Position numbers and translations under genes: made by a program
The notes under the pieces: generated by a model
Database searches by the model: none
Told to the model about the DNA's origin: nothing
Seen by the model: only the letters and a program-made list of their open reading frames with translations
Part shown: positions 1 through 8,723 of the stretch, piece by piece
Layout: every line of letters begins with the position of its first letter
Position numbering within the stretch: position 1 is the stretch's first letter
NCBI RefSeq assembly: GCF_023016805.1
Contig: NZ_JALKCH010000005.1
Span: forward strand, 186,001 to 250,000
DNA from: Ancylobacter crimeensis
GTDB lineage: Bacteria; Pseudomonadota; Alphaproteobacteria; Rhizobiales; Xanthobacteraceae
Reading direction: 5' to 3'
DNA: 64,000 nt

Positions 1-645
1 GTGCGCGAGGGCGCGAAGGTGACGGTGGAGGTCTCCGGCGGCGGTTCGGTCGAGGCGGAGTGGGTACTGGAATGCGGCGATGGCCTGCAGGACGGCCTCG
101 ACAGGCGGGTCGACCGCCATGTCATGCCGATCGCGAACTACATCGCCGCCACCGAGCCGCTCGGCGAGCGGGCGAAGAGCATCATCGCCAATGACGCGGC
201 GGTGGCGGACAGCCGGTTCGTGGTGAATTATTACCGGCTGAGCCGCGACGGCCGGCTGCTGTTCGGCGGTGGGGAAACCTATCGGCGCACGCTGAAAGCC
301 GATCCCGGCGCCTTCGTGCGGCCCTATATGCTCAAGGTGTTTCCCCAGCTCGCCGATGTGCGGATCGACTATGGCTGGGGCGGCATCCTCGGCATCACCA
401 TGACCCGCATGCCCTTCGTGCGCCGGCTGGGACCGCGTGTGCTCACCGCCTCCGGCTATTCGGGGCAGGGGGTGATGCTGGCGCCCTATTTCGGCAAGAT
501 CCTCGCCGATGCGGTGCGCGGCGTGCTCGGCGAATTCGACCTGATGGCGCGCGCGCCGACGCCGGGCTTTCCCGGCGGACCGCTGATGCGCTGGCCGCTG
601 CTGGCGGCGGGGCTGAGCTATTACGCCCTGCGCGACCGGCTGTAG
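1..645 (+). CDS. FAD-dependent oxidoreductase, C-terminal part (PuuB/DadA-like), cut by window start
   Basis: The reading frame is open at base 1, so the N-terminal FAD-binding Rossmann part lies outside the window. The visible 214 residues match the C-terminal half of DAO-type amine or amino-acid oxidases. A substrate-domain strand reads IAATEPLGE near residue 48, DGRLLFGGGE lies near residue 83, and the terminal FAD-contacting segment GYSGQGV lies near residue 152. The family resembles gamma-glutamylputrescine oxidase and D-amino-acid dehydrogenase, which oxidise an amine carbon and release ammonia; the exact substrate cannot be read from this fragment. The next gene starts 10 bases downstream on the same strand, so the two are probably cotranscribed. 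Confidence 0.8.
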   Translation: MREGAKVTVEVSGGGSVEAEWVLECGDGLQDGLDRRVDRHVMPIANYIAATEPLGERAKSIIANDAAVADSRFVVNYYRLSRDGRLLFGGGETYRRTLKADPGAFVRPYMLKVFPQLADVRIDYGWGGILGITMTRMPFVRRLGPRVLTASGYSGQGVMLAPYFGKILADAVRGVLGEFDLMARAPTPGFPGGPLMRWPLLAAGLSYYALRDRL

Positions 646-655
646 GGAGGCCGGC

Positions 656-1180
656 GTGCCCGAGATCGAACAGATGGCGCGCGAGGCGCTCGGCTTCGTC
701 GAGGCGCACCGGCACTACGCGCCCTTCATCGCCTTCCTGCTGGCCTTCGGCGAGTCGCTGGCGGTGATTTCGTTGCTGGTGCCGGCCACCGTCATCCTGG
801 TGGGCATGGGTCCGCTGATCGCGGCGGGTGGACTCGGTTTCCTGCCGGTCTGGGCGGGAGCGACGCTCGGTGCCGCGCTCGGCGACACCGTGTCCTACTG
901 GGTCGGGCGCTATTTTAAGGACCGGGTCCGCAGCTTTCCGATCCTGCGCAACCATCTCGACATGCTCGACAAGGGCGAGCGTTTCTTCCGTCGCCACGGC
1001 GTCTGGAGCGTGTTCCTCGGGCGCTTCTTCGGTCCGCTGCGCGCCGTCGTGCCGCTGGTGGCCGGCATGTTCGAGATGCCGCGCCTTCCGTTTCAGCTCG
1101 CCAATGTCGGCTCCGCCGCGCTGTGGGCCTTCGTGCTGCTGGCGCCGGGTTCCGCGGCGATGAAGCTGTTCGGGTGGTAG
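656..1180 (+). CDS. DedA family inner-membrane protein
   Basis: A 174-residue hydrophobic protein of the DedA/SNARE-associated (VTT) superfamily, whose members act in lipid carrier (undecaprenyl phosphate, phospholipid) flipping and envelope homeostasis. The re-entrant helix region with GESLAVISLLVPA lies near residue 30, GDTVSYWVGRYF near residue 79, and the family signature GRFFGPLRAVVPLVAG near residue 121. The arginine in GPLR and the proline that follows are hallmark residues. It is slightly shorter than typical DedA proteins (about 200 residues). The start is GTG, 10 bases after the preceding stop. The substrate is not inferable. Confidence 0.88.
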   Translation: MPEIEQMAREALGFVEAHRHYAPFIAFLLAFGESLAVISLLVPATVILVGMGPLIAAGGLGFLPVWAGATLGAALGDTVSYWVGRYFKDRVRSFPILRNHLDMLDKGERFFRRHGVWSVFLGRFFGPLRAVVPLVAGMFEMPRLPFQLANVGSAALWAFVLLAPGSAAMKLFGW

Positions 1181-1213
1181 GCGCGCCGAGAGCGCCAGCC
1201 GCCTCGAAACGCG

Positions 1214-1238
1214 CATGGCCGGGACGCGCCCGGCCATG
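1214..1238. terminator. Hairpin between convergent dedA and ilvC
   Basis: A perfect 10-bp inverted repeat (catggccggg / cccggccatg) with a 5-base loop sits in the 85-base gap between two converging genes. There is no clear T-run on either side, so it may be a weak bidirectional terminator or only a transcript-end hairpin. Confidence 0.45.
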
Positions 1239-1265
1239 GCCTGTCGGATACGGAGCGCGAAAGGC

Positions 1266-2297
<1,032 letters not shown>

Positions 2298-2312
2298 TTA
2301 TGTCGCGTTGGT

Positions 2313-2960
2313 TCAGGCACGGCCCGGCGCGCGGCCGGTGCCGTAAAGGGCGAGGAACTGGTCGGTGGCCCGGGCCGCGTCGGCCTCGACCGCGGCAGGA
2401 CTGAGGTCGAGCGTGTCGCCGAGCAGGACGCGGATCTGCACGTCGCGCCCGACGAGGCCGAGGAAGGTGCGGAAGGCGGTTTCTGTGTCGGCGAAGGTGA
2501 TGAGCCCGGCCTCGCGCCCGGCATCCAGCACCGGCTTCAGTCGCTCGCCGATGGCGAAGCGCCCGTTGCCCAGCATGATCGCGCCGAGATTGCTCTCGCC
2601 CGCCCCGGCCCGGGCGATGGCGAAGCGGTTCAGCGCGATGGAGGTGGGGCTGGAAATGACCGAGAGCCAGTTTGCGGCGAAGCGGATGAGGCTGTCGCGC
2701 AGGGCGAGCGCATCGAGCCGCTGGCGGTCGTAATTGCCGGCGCGCACCTTGGAGGCCTGCCAGCGGATGGTCGCGGTCAGGAGCCCGTCCCGGTCGCCGA
2801 ACCATTTGTAAAGGCTCTCTTTCGAGCAGCTCGCGCGGCGGGCGACCGCGGTCATGGTGACGTCGCCGCCCTGCTCGACCATCAGCGCGAGCACGGCATC
2901 CAGCACGGCCTGCTGCCGTGCTGTGAGCTCCTCGCCTGCGGGATCCGTGGACGTCGTCAT
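2313..2960 (-). CDS. TetR/AcrR family transcriptional regulator
   Basis: A 215-residue regulator. The N-terminal helix-turn-helix spans about residues 15-60, with VTMTAVARRASCSKESLYKW as the recognition part, followed by an all-helical ligand-binding domain typical of TetR proteins. Thirteen bases upstream of the start codon is an 18-bp near-palindrome (2973-2990) that looks like its own operator, which suggests autoregulation. The flanking genes are ilvC (27 bases downstream, same strand) and a DMT exporter (upstream, same strand, separated by the operator). Whether ilvC or the exporter belongs to its regulon is inference; the ligand is unknown. Confidence 0.9.
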   Translation of the reverse strand: MTTSTDPAGEELTARQQAVLDAVLALMVEQGGDVTMTAVARRASCSKESLYKWFGDRDGLLTATIRWQASKVRAGNYDRQRLDALALRDSLIRFAANWLSVISSPTSIALNRFAIARAGAGESNLGAIMLGNGRFAIGERLKPVLDAGREAGLITFADTETAFRTFLGLVGRDVQIRVLLGDTLDLSPAAVEADAARATDQFLALYGTGRAPGRA

Positions 2961-2972
2961 TGCCGGAAAAAT

Positions 2973-2990
2973 CCGTACCGTACGTTACGG
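2973..2990. promoter_or_regulatory. Probable TetR operator
   Basis: The 18-base sequence ccgtaccgtacgttacgg is palindromic at 16 of 18 positions and centres on CGTACG, the form of many TetR-family operators. It lies immediately before the TetR start, where repressor binding would block the gene's own promoter. Confidence 0.55.
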
Positions 2991-3053
2991 TTCTCTCCTA
3001 CAGCAGCACCCCGCGGCCTGCAAGACGGTGGACGATGCCGTGCGCGATTTCCT

Positions 3054-4031
3054 TCACCTGCCGGCGGTTCGTTGCCAGGGCAGGCGCTGCATCGAGGCGA
3101 GCGCGACGCCCGCCGCGGCCAGCGCCATGCCGGCCCAGGCCAGCGGAGGCATGGCTTCCCCGACCAGCAGCCAGGCGATGAGCGCCGAGCAGGGCGGCAC
3201 GAGGAAGAACAGTGCCGAAACGCGCGAGACTTCGCCGGCCCGGATCATCGCCAAATAGAGCGAGATCGCGATCAGGGAATTGCCGATGATGAGATAGGCC
3301 AGCGCGCCGATGAAGGGGACGGACCAGATGACGTGGCCATCCTCCATGATGAAGGCGAGCGGCAGCGTGCACACGAAGCCCACCGCATATTGCACGCCAT
3401 TTGCGATCAGCGGGTGTTGCGGGGTGCCGAAGCGCTTTTCGTAGAGTGCGGCGCTGCACATCGCGAGCAGCGCGCCGATGGCGAGGAAAACGGTGACCGG
3501 GGCCGTCACCTCTACCGCGGCGCGCGAAACGATCACCAGCGCCGCGCCGGCAAGGCCGAGCAGCAGCCCGCCCCAGCGCTTGGCGCCCACGCTTTCTCCG
3601 GCCAGCAACGGCGCGGCAAGGCCGACCACGATGGGCTGCAAGGAGACGATGAGCGAGAGCGCGCCCGCCGAGACGCCGAAGCGGAAGGCGAAATAGGACA
3701 GGTTGAAATAGAGTACCTGGATGAGGAAACCGATCACCACCAGGTGCAGATAGGCGCGCGGATTGCGCGGAAAGGGCGGGCGGAACCAGGCGATCAGCGG
3801 CAGCAGGATCAGCAGCACGATCCCGTAGCGCCAGGCAAGCAGGGTGAAAGGGCCGGTATAGAGGATGCCGACCTTCGCCACCGCGAAGCCGCCCGACCAG
3901 AGCAGCAGGAAGATGACCGGCGCCGCCTGCAGCCAGAGCGGCTTGTGCGGGGCGACGACGGCGCGAGGGGCAGAGTCCTCGACGGAGAGGCGCTCACGGC
4001 CGGAACGCTCGGTGGCCGACCGGTCACTCAT
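3054..4031 (-). CDS. DMT superfamily (EamA) transporter
   Basis: A 325-residue polytopic protein of the drug/metabolite transporter superfamily with two tandem EamA domains, about ten hydrophobic segments in all. The first segment begins near WLQAAPVIFLLLWSGG, and the second half carries a typical GGLLLGLAGAALVIVSRAA stretch. Such proteins export amino acids, metabolites or drugs; the substrate cannot be told. I chose the start MSDRS at 4031 because the additional upstream codons do not look like protein. It is followed on the same strand by the TetR gene and ilvC, which makes an exporter under TetR control plausible but unproven. Confidence 0.85.
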   Translation of the reverse strand: MSDRSATERSGRERLSVEDSAPRAVVAPHKPLWLQAAPVIFLLLWSGGFAVAKVGILYTGPFTLLAWRYGIVLLILLPLIAWFRPPFPRNPRAYLHLVVIGFLIQVLYFNLSYFAFRFGVSAGALSLIVSLQPIVVGLAAPLLAGESVGAKRWGGLLLGLAGAALVIVSRAAVEVTAPVTVFLAIGALLAMCSAALYEKRFGTPQHPLIANGVQYAVGFVCTLPLAFIMEDGHVIWSVPFIGALAYLIIGNSLIAISLYLAMIRAGEVSRVSALFFLVPPCSALIAWLLVGEAMPPLAWAGMALAAAGVALASMQRLPWQRTAGR

Positions 4032-4126
4032 GGGCACATGGCCCGGGCCCGCAATCCCCCCATTCTGCCGGCCGTCTCGTCTCACCCACCGTCATCTCCG
4101 ACTCACGCAGACGTATCGGAGCATCC

Positions 4127-4642
4127 TCACATGGGATCGGAGCCGCGGCCAATGGCCGCCACGCCGGTGCGCGAGACTTCCACAAGGCCGAGCGGCACCA
4201 GCAGCGAAACGAACTGGTCGATCTTGTCCGGCTTGCCGGTGATCTCGAAGACGAAGCTCTCCAGCGTGGTGTCGACGGTGCGGGCGCGGAAGCTCTCCGC
4301 GATCAAGAGTGCTTCCTGCCGGATCTCGCCCTTGCCGCGCACCTTGATGAGCGCCAGTTCGCGCTCCACCGACTTGCCGGCGACGGTGAGGTCGACGACG
4401 CGATGCACTGGCACGAGCCGGTCGAGCTGGCTCTTGATCTGGTCGATGATCATCGGCGCGCCGGTGGTGACCACGGTGATGCGCGAGAGCTTGCTGTCGT
4501 GACTCACCTCGGAGACGGTGAGGCTGTCGATGTTGTAGCCGCGGCCCGAGAACAGGCCGACGATGCGGGCGAGCACGCCCGGCTCGTTGTCGACCAGAAG
4601 AGAGAGGGTGTGGCGCTCGGGGGCTTCCTGGACGGGGGGCAT
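4127..4642 (-). CDS. ilvN: Acetolactate synthase small (regulatory) subunit
   Basis: The regulatory subunit of acetohydroxyacid synthase, 171 residues. The N-terminal ACT domain (residues about 10-85) begins HTLSLLVDNEPGVLARIVGL and contains GRGYNIDSLTV, the valine-binding fold that gives feedback inhibition. The C-terminal half is the ALS small-subunit C domain (ERELALIKV onward). The start at 4642 fits the usual N-terminus; the frame stays open far upstream only because of antisense GC bias. It follows ilvB on the same strand after 128 non-coding bases, so both are probably expressed from the attenuated ilv promoter upstream of ilvB. Confidence 0.95.
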   Translation of the reverse strand: MPPVQEAPERHTLSLLVDNEPGVLARIVGLFSGRGYNIDSLTVSEVSHDSKLSRITVVTTGAPMIIDQIKSQLDRLVPVHRVVDLTVAGKSVERELALIKVRGKGEIRQEALLIAESFRARTVDTTLESFVFEITGKPDKIDQFVSLLVPLGLVEVSRTGVAAIGRGSDPM

Positions 4643-4770
4643 GAGGGTACTCGGCAAATCGGGAGAACAGCGTACGGGATGCGAGGCGCGGCGCACCTCA
4701 CCGCCGCCCGGCGGCGATCCTTTCCCGAGCGGGGAGGGAGCGCGCGCCGTCCGGCGGCCGGGGGCCGGGG

Positions 4771-6531
4771 TCACACCAGCATCTTGCCTTCCTCGTCGAT
4801 CGCCTCGTCCAGCGCTTCGGGATGATCGGGCAGGATCATCTCGTTGTGCGGCTTGCCCGAGGGGATCATCGGCAGGCAGTTCTCCTTCTGGTCGACCAGG
4901 CAGTCGAACAGCACGGGACGATCGACGCTGATCATTTCCTGGATCGCCGCGTCGAGGTCGCCGGGGCGGTGGCAGCGCATGCCGACCGCGCCATAGGCCT
5001 CGGCCAGCTTCACGAAATCGGGCAGCGATTCCGAATAGGAATGCGAGTAGCGCCCGCCATGGAGCAGGTCCTGCCACTGCCGGACCATGCCCATATATTC
5101 GTTGTTCAGCACGAAGATCTTGACCGGAAGGTTGAACTGCAGGGCGGTCGACAGCTCCTGCAGGCACATCTGGATCGAGGCTTCCCCGGCGATGTCGATG
5201 ACGAGGCTGCCCGGATGGGCCACCTGCACGCCGATCGCCGCCGGCAGGCCGTAGCCCATGGTGCCGAGGCCGCCGGAGGTCATCCAGCGGTTCGGCTCCT
5301 CGAAGTGGAAGTGCTGGGCCGCCCACATCTGGTGCTGGCCGACCTCGGTGGTGACGTAGACGTCCTTGTCCTTCACCGCGTTGTGGAGCCGCTCAATGGC
5401 GTATTGCGGCTTGATGACGTCCGGCGACTTCACATAGGACAGCGACTTGCGGGCGCGCCACGCGTCGATCTGGCCCCACCAGCCGGCGATGGCCTTGCGG
5501 TCCGGCTCGGCCTTCATCGCGCGCCACTGGGTCAGCATGTCGGAGAGCACGTGCTTGACGTCGCCGATGATCGGCAGGTCGATCTTGATGTTCTTGTTGA
5601 TCGAGGACGGGTCGATGTCGATGTGAATCTTCTTCGAGCCCGGCGAGAAGGCATCGACGCGGCCGGTGATGCGGTCGTCGAAGCGCGCGCCGACGCACAC
5701 CATGACGTCGCAATCATGCATCGCCATGTTGGCTTCGTAGGTGCCGTGCATGCCCAGCATGCCGAGCCACTGCTTGTCGGCCGCCGGATAGGCGCCGAGG
5801 CCCATCAGGGTCGAGGTGACCGGGAAGCCGGTCAGCCGGGCGAATTCGCGCAGCAGGCGGCTCGCTTCCGGGCCGGAATTGATGACGCCGCCGCCGGTGT
5901 AGAACACAGGGCGCTTGGCCTTGGCCAGCAGCTCGACCGCGGCGCGGACCTTCTCCGGGTCGCCGTTGAGGCGCGGCTGGTAGGTCTTGTGCGAGATGTT
6001 CTCGGGGCCGACATAGGTGCCCCTGGCGAACTGCACGTCCTTCGGGATGTCGACCACCACCGGCCCGGGACGGCCATTGGCGGCGACATAGAATGCCTCG
6101 TGCAGCACGCGGGCGAGGTCGTTGACGTCGCGGACGAGATAATTGTGCTTGGTGCAGGGCCGGGTGATGCCGACCGTGTCGCACTCCTGGAAGGCATCCG
6201 AGCCGATGAGATGGGTCGGAACCTGCCCGGTGATGCAGACCAGCGGAATCGAATCCAGCAGCGCGTCGGTCAGTCCGGTGACGGCATTGGTGGCGCCGGG
6301 CCCCGAGGTCACCAGCACGACGCCGACCTTGCCGGAGGAGCGGGCATAGCCTTCCGCCATGTGCACCGCGCCCTGCTCGTGGCGCACGAGCACGTGCTGC
6401 ACCTGGTTCTTGTGGAACATGGCGTCGTAGATCGGCAGCACCGCGCCGCCCGGATAGCCGAAAATATGCTCGACGCCCTGATCGATCAGGGCCTGGATCA
6501 CCATTTCGGCGCCGGTCATCTCGCGCATCAT
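4771..6531 (-). CDS. ilvB: Acetolactate synthase large (catalytic) subunit
   Basis: The thiamine-diphosphate enzyme that condenses pyruvate with pyruvate or 2-ketobutyrate, the first common step of branched-chain amino-acid synthesis. At 586 residues it is full length. The N-terminal PYR domain has the catalytic glutamate in VRHEQGAVHMAEGYAR near residue 47, the central FAD/TH3 domain spans about 200-330, and the C-terminal PP domain contains IDIAGEASIQMCLQEL and LNNEYMGMVRQW. The usual GD of the ThDP-Mg motif reads GE here; I recall the same variant from other alphaproteobacterial enzymes. A leader peptide and attenuator precede it (6581-6701). Confidence 0.96.
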   Translation of the reverse strand: MMREMTGAEMVIQALIDQGVEHIFGYPGGAVLPIYDAMFHKNQVQHVLVRHEQGAVHMAEGYARSSGKVGVVLVTSGPGATNAVTGLTDALLDSIPLVCITGQVPTHLIGSDAFQECDTVGITRPCTKHNYLVRDVNDLARVLHEAFYVAANGRPGPVVVDIPKDVQFARGTYVGPENISHKTYQPRLNGDPEKVRAAVELLAKAKRPVFYTGGGVINSGPEASRLLREFARLTGFPVTSTLMGLGAYPAADKQWLGMLGMHGTYEANMAMHDCDVMVCVGARFDDRITGRVDAFSPGSKKIHIDIDPSSINKNIKIDLPIIGDVKHVLSDMLTQWRAMKAEPDRKAIAGWWGQIDAWRARKSLSYVKSPDVIKPQYAIERLHNAVKDKDVYVTTEVGQHQMWAAQHFHFEEPNRWMTSGGLGTMGYGLPAAIGVQVAHPGSLVIDIAGEASIQMCLQELSTALQFNLPVKIFVLNNEYMGMVRQWQDLLHGGRYSHSYSESLPDFVKLAEAYGAVGMRCHRPGDLDAAIQEMISVDRPVLFDCLVDQKENCLPMIPSGKPHNEMILPDHPEALDEAIDEEGKMLV

Positions 6532-6580
6532 GGTCGTCTTCCTTTCGAACGCTGCTCGGTTCTGTCTGTCGTTGTCGCCC

Positions 6581-6608
6581 AGAAAATCAAAAGGCCCCGT
6601 CAGGGGCC
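6581..6608 (-). terminator. ilvB: Attenuator terminator upstream of ilvB
   Basis: On the minus strand a 6-bp GC stem ggcccc / ggggcc with a 4-base loop (6593-6608) is followed by TTTTGATTTT (6583-6592). This is an intrinsic terminator placed between the leader-peptide stop (6645) and the ilvB start (6531), the arrangement expected for translation-coupled attenuation. Confidence 0.8.
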
Positions 6609-6644
6609 CGTTTTAGCGCGTCACCATTCATGCGGCAGGAGCCC

Positions 6645-6701
6645 TCAGGCTGCCTCCGCGGCGACGCGCCGTCCTACGATAAGGATAATATTCTTGCGCA
6701 T
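6645..6701 (-). CDS. ilv leader peptide (branched-chain amino-acid attenuator)
   Basis: A tiny ORF translating to MRKNIILIVGRRVAAEAA, followed by TGA. The run Ile-Ile-Leu-Ile-Val at codons 5-9 is the regulatory-codon signature of ilv leader peptides. A good Shine-Dalgarno sequence (GAAGGAG) lies just upstream, a promoter-like pair lies at 6733-6761, and an intrinsic terminator lies downstream (6581-6608) before ilvB. In the known mechanism, shortage of charged tRNA-Ile, -Leu or -Val stalls the ribosome on these codons, an antiterminator forms and ilvB-ilvN is transcribed. Confidence 0.85.
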   Translation of the reverse strand: MRKNIILIVGRRVAAEAA

Positions 6702-6732
6702 TTCGGCGCCGCTCCTTCAAAAAGTTGCGCGA

Positions 6733-6761
6733 CCTCTACAGCCATGCCGCGCGCCCGTCAA
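6733..6761 (-). promoter_or_regulatory. Likely sigma70 promoter of the ilv leader
   Basis: On the minus strand TTGACG (6756-6761) and TAGAGG (6733-6738) are separated by exactly 17 bases, and transcription would start shortly before the leader-peptide ribosome-binding site. The -10 hexamer is imperfect, so this is a prediction from spacing and position. Confidence 0.5.
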
Positions 6762-6872
6762 GCGAGCTTGCCTCTAATGTCGCGCATCCCGACGGAATGA
6801 CAAGGCCGCGGGCACTTTCCGCCGCTCGCCGGGACCGCTATACCGGCTCAAAAGCGCGGGAGTGTTGGCAAG

Positions 6873-7688
6873 ATGTCGCAGATGCGGCTCGTCGTCGTAG
6901 GCGCCAGCGGGCGCATGGGCCGTACACTTGTGCGTGCCATTGCCGAGGCGCCGGACCTTGTTCTGGCCGGCGCGGTGGAGCCCGAGGGTAGCCCCCATCT
7001 GGGCACCGATGCCGGCGTGCTGGCCGGCTTGCCACCGCTCGACGTCACGGTGAGCGATGACGCCTTGCCGCTTTTCGCCGCTGCCGAGGGCGTAATCGAC
7101 TTCACCATTCCCAAGGCCAGCATCGCCTTTGCTGGCCTCGCCGCGCAGGCGCGCATCGTGCACGTGATCGGCACCACCGGGTTCGACGCGGCCGAGCAGG
7201 CGGCCGTCGAGGCCGCCGCGCGGCACGCCACCATCGTGAAGTCGGGCAATATGAGCCTCGGCGTCAATCTGGTCGCCGCGCTGGTGAAGCGGGTGGCAGC
7301 GACGCTCGACGACAGCTTCGACATCGAGGTGCTGGAGATGCACCACAACCGCAAGATCGACGCCCCCTCCGGTACCGCACTGCTGCTGGGCGAAGCGGCG
7401 GCAGCGGGACGGCAGGTCGCGCTGTCGAGCCATGGCGTGTTCGAGCGACACGGCATCACCGGCGCCCGCACGCCGGGCGAGATCGGCTTCGCGACGCTGC
7501 GCGGCGGCACCGTGGTGGGCGAGCACGAGGTGATCTTCGCCGGCCCGCATGAGCGCATCTCGATCGGCCATCGTGCCGAGGACCGCATGATCTTCGCCCG
7601 CGGCGCGCTGGCCGCGGCACGCTGGGCGCGGGGCCGCAAGCCCGGCCTCTATTCCATGAACGACGTGCTCGGCCTCGCCGACATCTGA
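6873..7688 (+). CDS. dapB: 4-hydroxy-tetrahydrodipicolinate reductase
   Basis: Reduces the cyclised aspartate-semialdehyde/pyruvate product to tetrahydrodipicolinate with NAD(P)H, in lysine and diaminopimelate (peptidoglycan) synthesis. The 271 residues include the N-terminal nucleotide-binding motif [12 protein letters not shown] near residue 8, the turn DFTIPKAS near residue 76, and the signature [15 protein letters not shown] near residue 153, which holds the catalytic histidine pair and lysine. A second in-frame ATG three codons downstream is an alternative start. gpmA follows after about 40 bases on the same strand. Confidence 0.96.
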   Translation: MSQMRLVVVGASGRMGRTLVRAIAEAPDLVLAGAVEPEGSPHLGTDAGVLAGLPPLDVTVSDDALPLFAAAEGVIDFTIPKASIAFAGLAAQARIVHVIGTTGFDAAEQAAVEAAARHATIVKSGNMSLGVNLVAALVKRVAATLDDSFDIEVLEMHHNRKIDAPSGTALLLGEAAAAGRQVALSSHGVFERHGITGARTPGEIGFATLRGGTVVGEHEVIFAGPHERISIGHRAEDRMIFARGALAAARWARGRKPGLYSMNDVLGLADI

Positions 7689-7727
7689 TCTGCCGCCTGT
7701 CCCGCACCCTTCTGGAGAATGAGCTCC

Positions 7728-8351
7728 ATGTCCGATCGCCTTCTCGTCCTCGTCCGCCACGGCCAGAGCGAGTGGAACCTGAAGAACCTGTTCACCGGCT
7801 GGCGCGACCCGGACCTGACGCCGCGCGGCGTCGACGAGGCGCGCAAGGCCGGCAAGCGGCTGAAGGCCGAGGGGCTCAGCTTCGATGTCTGCTTCACCTC
7901 GGACCTCAAACGCGCCCAGGACACGCTCGATCTCATCCTCGAGGAAATGGGCGAGGACAATCTGCCCGTCATCTGCGACCAGGCGCTGAACGAGCGCGAC
8001 TATGGCGACCTCTCCGGCCTGAACAAGGATGATGCCCGTGCCAAATGGGGCGAGGAGCAGGTGCATATCTGGCGCCGCTCCTATGATGTGCCCCCGCCCG
8101 GCGGCGAGAGCCTGAAGGACACGGTCGCCCGCGCGCTGCCCTATTACGTGAAGGAGATCCTGCCCCGCGTGCTGCGCGGCGAGCGGGTTCTGGTGGCCGC
8201 GCACGGCAATTCGCTGCGGGCGCTGATCATGGTTCTGGAGAAGCTGACGCCGGACGGCATCATGAAGCGCGAGCTGAACACCGGCGCGCCGGTCATCTAC
8301 CGTCTCAATGCCGATTCAACGGTCGAGAGCGTTCTCGACCTCGCGGACTGA
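7728..8351 (+). CDS. gpmA: 2,3-bisphosphoglycerate-dependent phosphoglycerate mutase
   Basis: Interconverts 3- and 2-phosphoglycerate in glycolysis and gluconeogenesis through a phosphohistidine. The 207-residue protein opens with the histidine phosphatase motif [12 protein letters not shown] and continues [15 protein letters not shown]. The second catalytic histidine lies in [12 protein letters not shown] near residue 156. An ATG nine bases upstream (7719) is in frame, but it is only one base from the GGAG ribosome-binding site; 7728 has the better spacing. It lies between dapB and a small multidrug-resistance gene, all on the plus strand. Confidence 0.95.
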   Translation: MSDRLLVLVRHGQSEWNLKNLFTGWRDPDLTPRGVDEARKAGKRLKAEGLSFDVCFTSDLKRAQDTLDLILEEMGEDNLPVICDQALNERDYGDLSGLNKDDARAKWGEEQVHIWRRSYDVPPPGGESLKDTVARALPYYVKEILPRVLRGERVLVAAHGNSLRALIMVLEKLTPDGIMKRELNTGAPVIYRLNADSTVESVLDLAD

Positions 8352-8360
8352 GACCGGCCC

Positions 8361-8702
8361 GTGGCGTCGCTGGCGACCTATCTGCTGCTGCTCGGCGCCA
8401 TCGTCGCCGAGGTCGTGGCGACCAGCGCGCTCTCGCGTTCCGACGGCTTCACGAAAGCGGGGCCAAGCGCGGTTGCGGTGGTGGGCTATGCCCTCGCGCT
8501 GTGGCTGCTCTCGATCTGCCTGCGTACCATCCCGACCGGCATTGCCTATGCGATATGGTCGGGCGTGGGCATCGTGCTGATCGCCCTGGTGGCTTGGCTC
8601 TGGCAAGGCCAGAAACTCGATGGCCCTGCCATTGCCGGATTGGGTCTCATCATCACCGGCGTGCTGGTGGTGCAAATCTTCTCGAAATCGGTCACGCACT
8701 GA
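8361..8702 (+). CDS. SMR family (EmrE/SugE-type) small membrane transporter
   Basis: A 113-residue protein with four hydrophobic helices. The first carries the membrane-embedded glutamate of the small multidrug-resistance family in LLLGAIVAEVVATSAL near residue 9, and helix 2-3 has the family segment IPTGIAYAIWSGVG near residue 58. SMR proteins work as antiparallel dimers exchanging protons for cationic drugs, polyamines or guanidinium; the substrate here is unknown. The start is GTG, ten bases after gpmA, with no strong ribosome-binding site, so translation may be coupled to gpmA. Confidence 0.9.
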   Translation: MASLATYLLLLGAIVAEVVATSALSRSDGFTKAGPSAVAVVGYALALWLLSICLRTIPTGIAYAIWSGVGIVLIALVAWLWQGQKLDGPAIAGLGLIITGVLVVQIFSKSVTH

Positions 8703-8723
8703 ACCAGGGCCTTGGGGCCTCGT

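Larger units (their letters stand above)
6532..6872. other. Divergent intergenic region ilvB / dapB
   Basis: This 341-base interval separates the divergent ilvB and dapB genes. The ilvB side holds the leader promoter, leader peptide and attenuator listed separately. On the dapB side no clear regulatory element or further gene could be recognised. Confidence 0.7.

Noticed and set aside
3054-4031. Possible relation of the two DMT transporters (here and 54996) as a duplicated pair
   Set aside because: They share only family-level features and have different neighbours; no sign of recent duplication.
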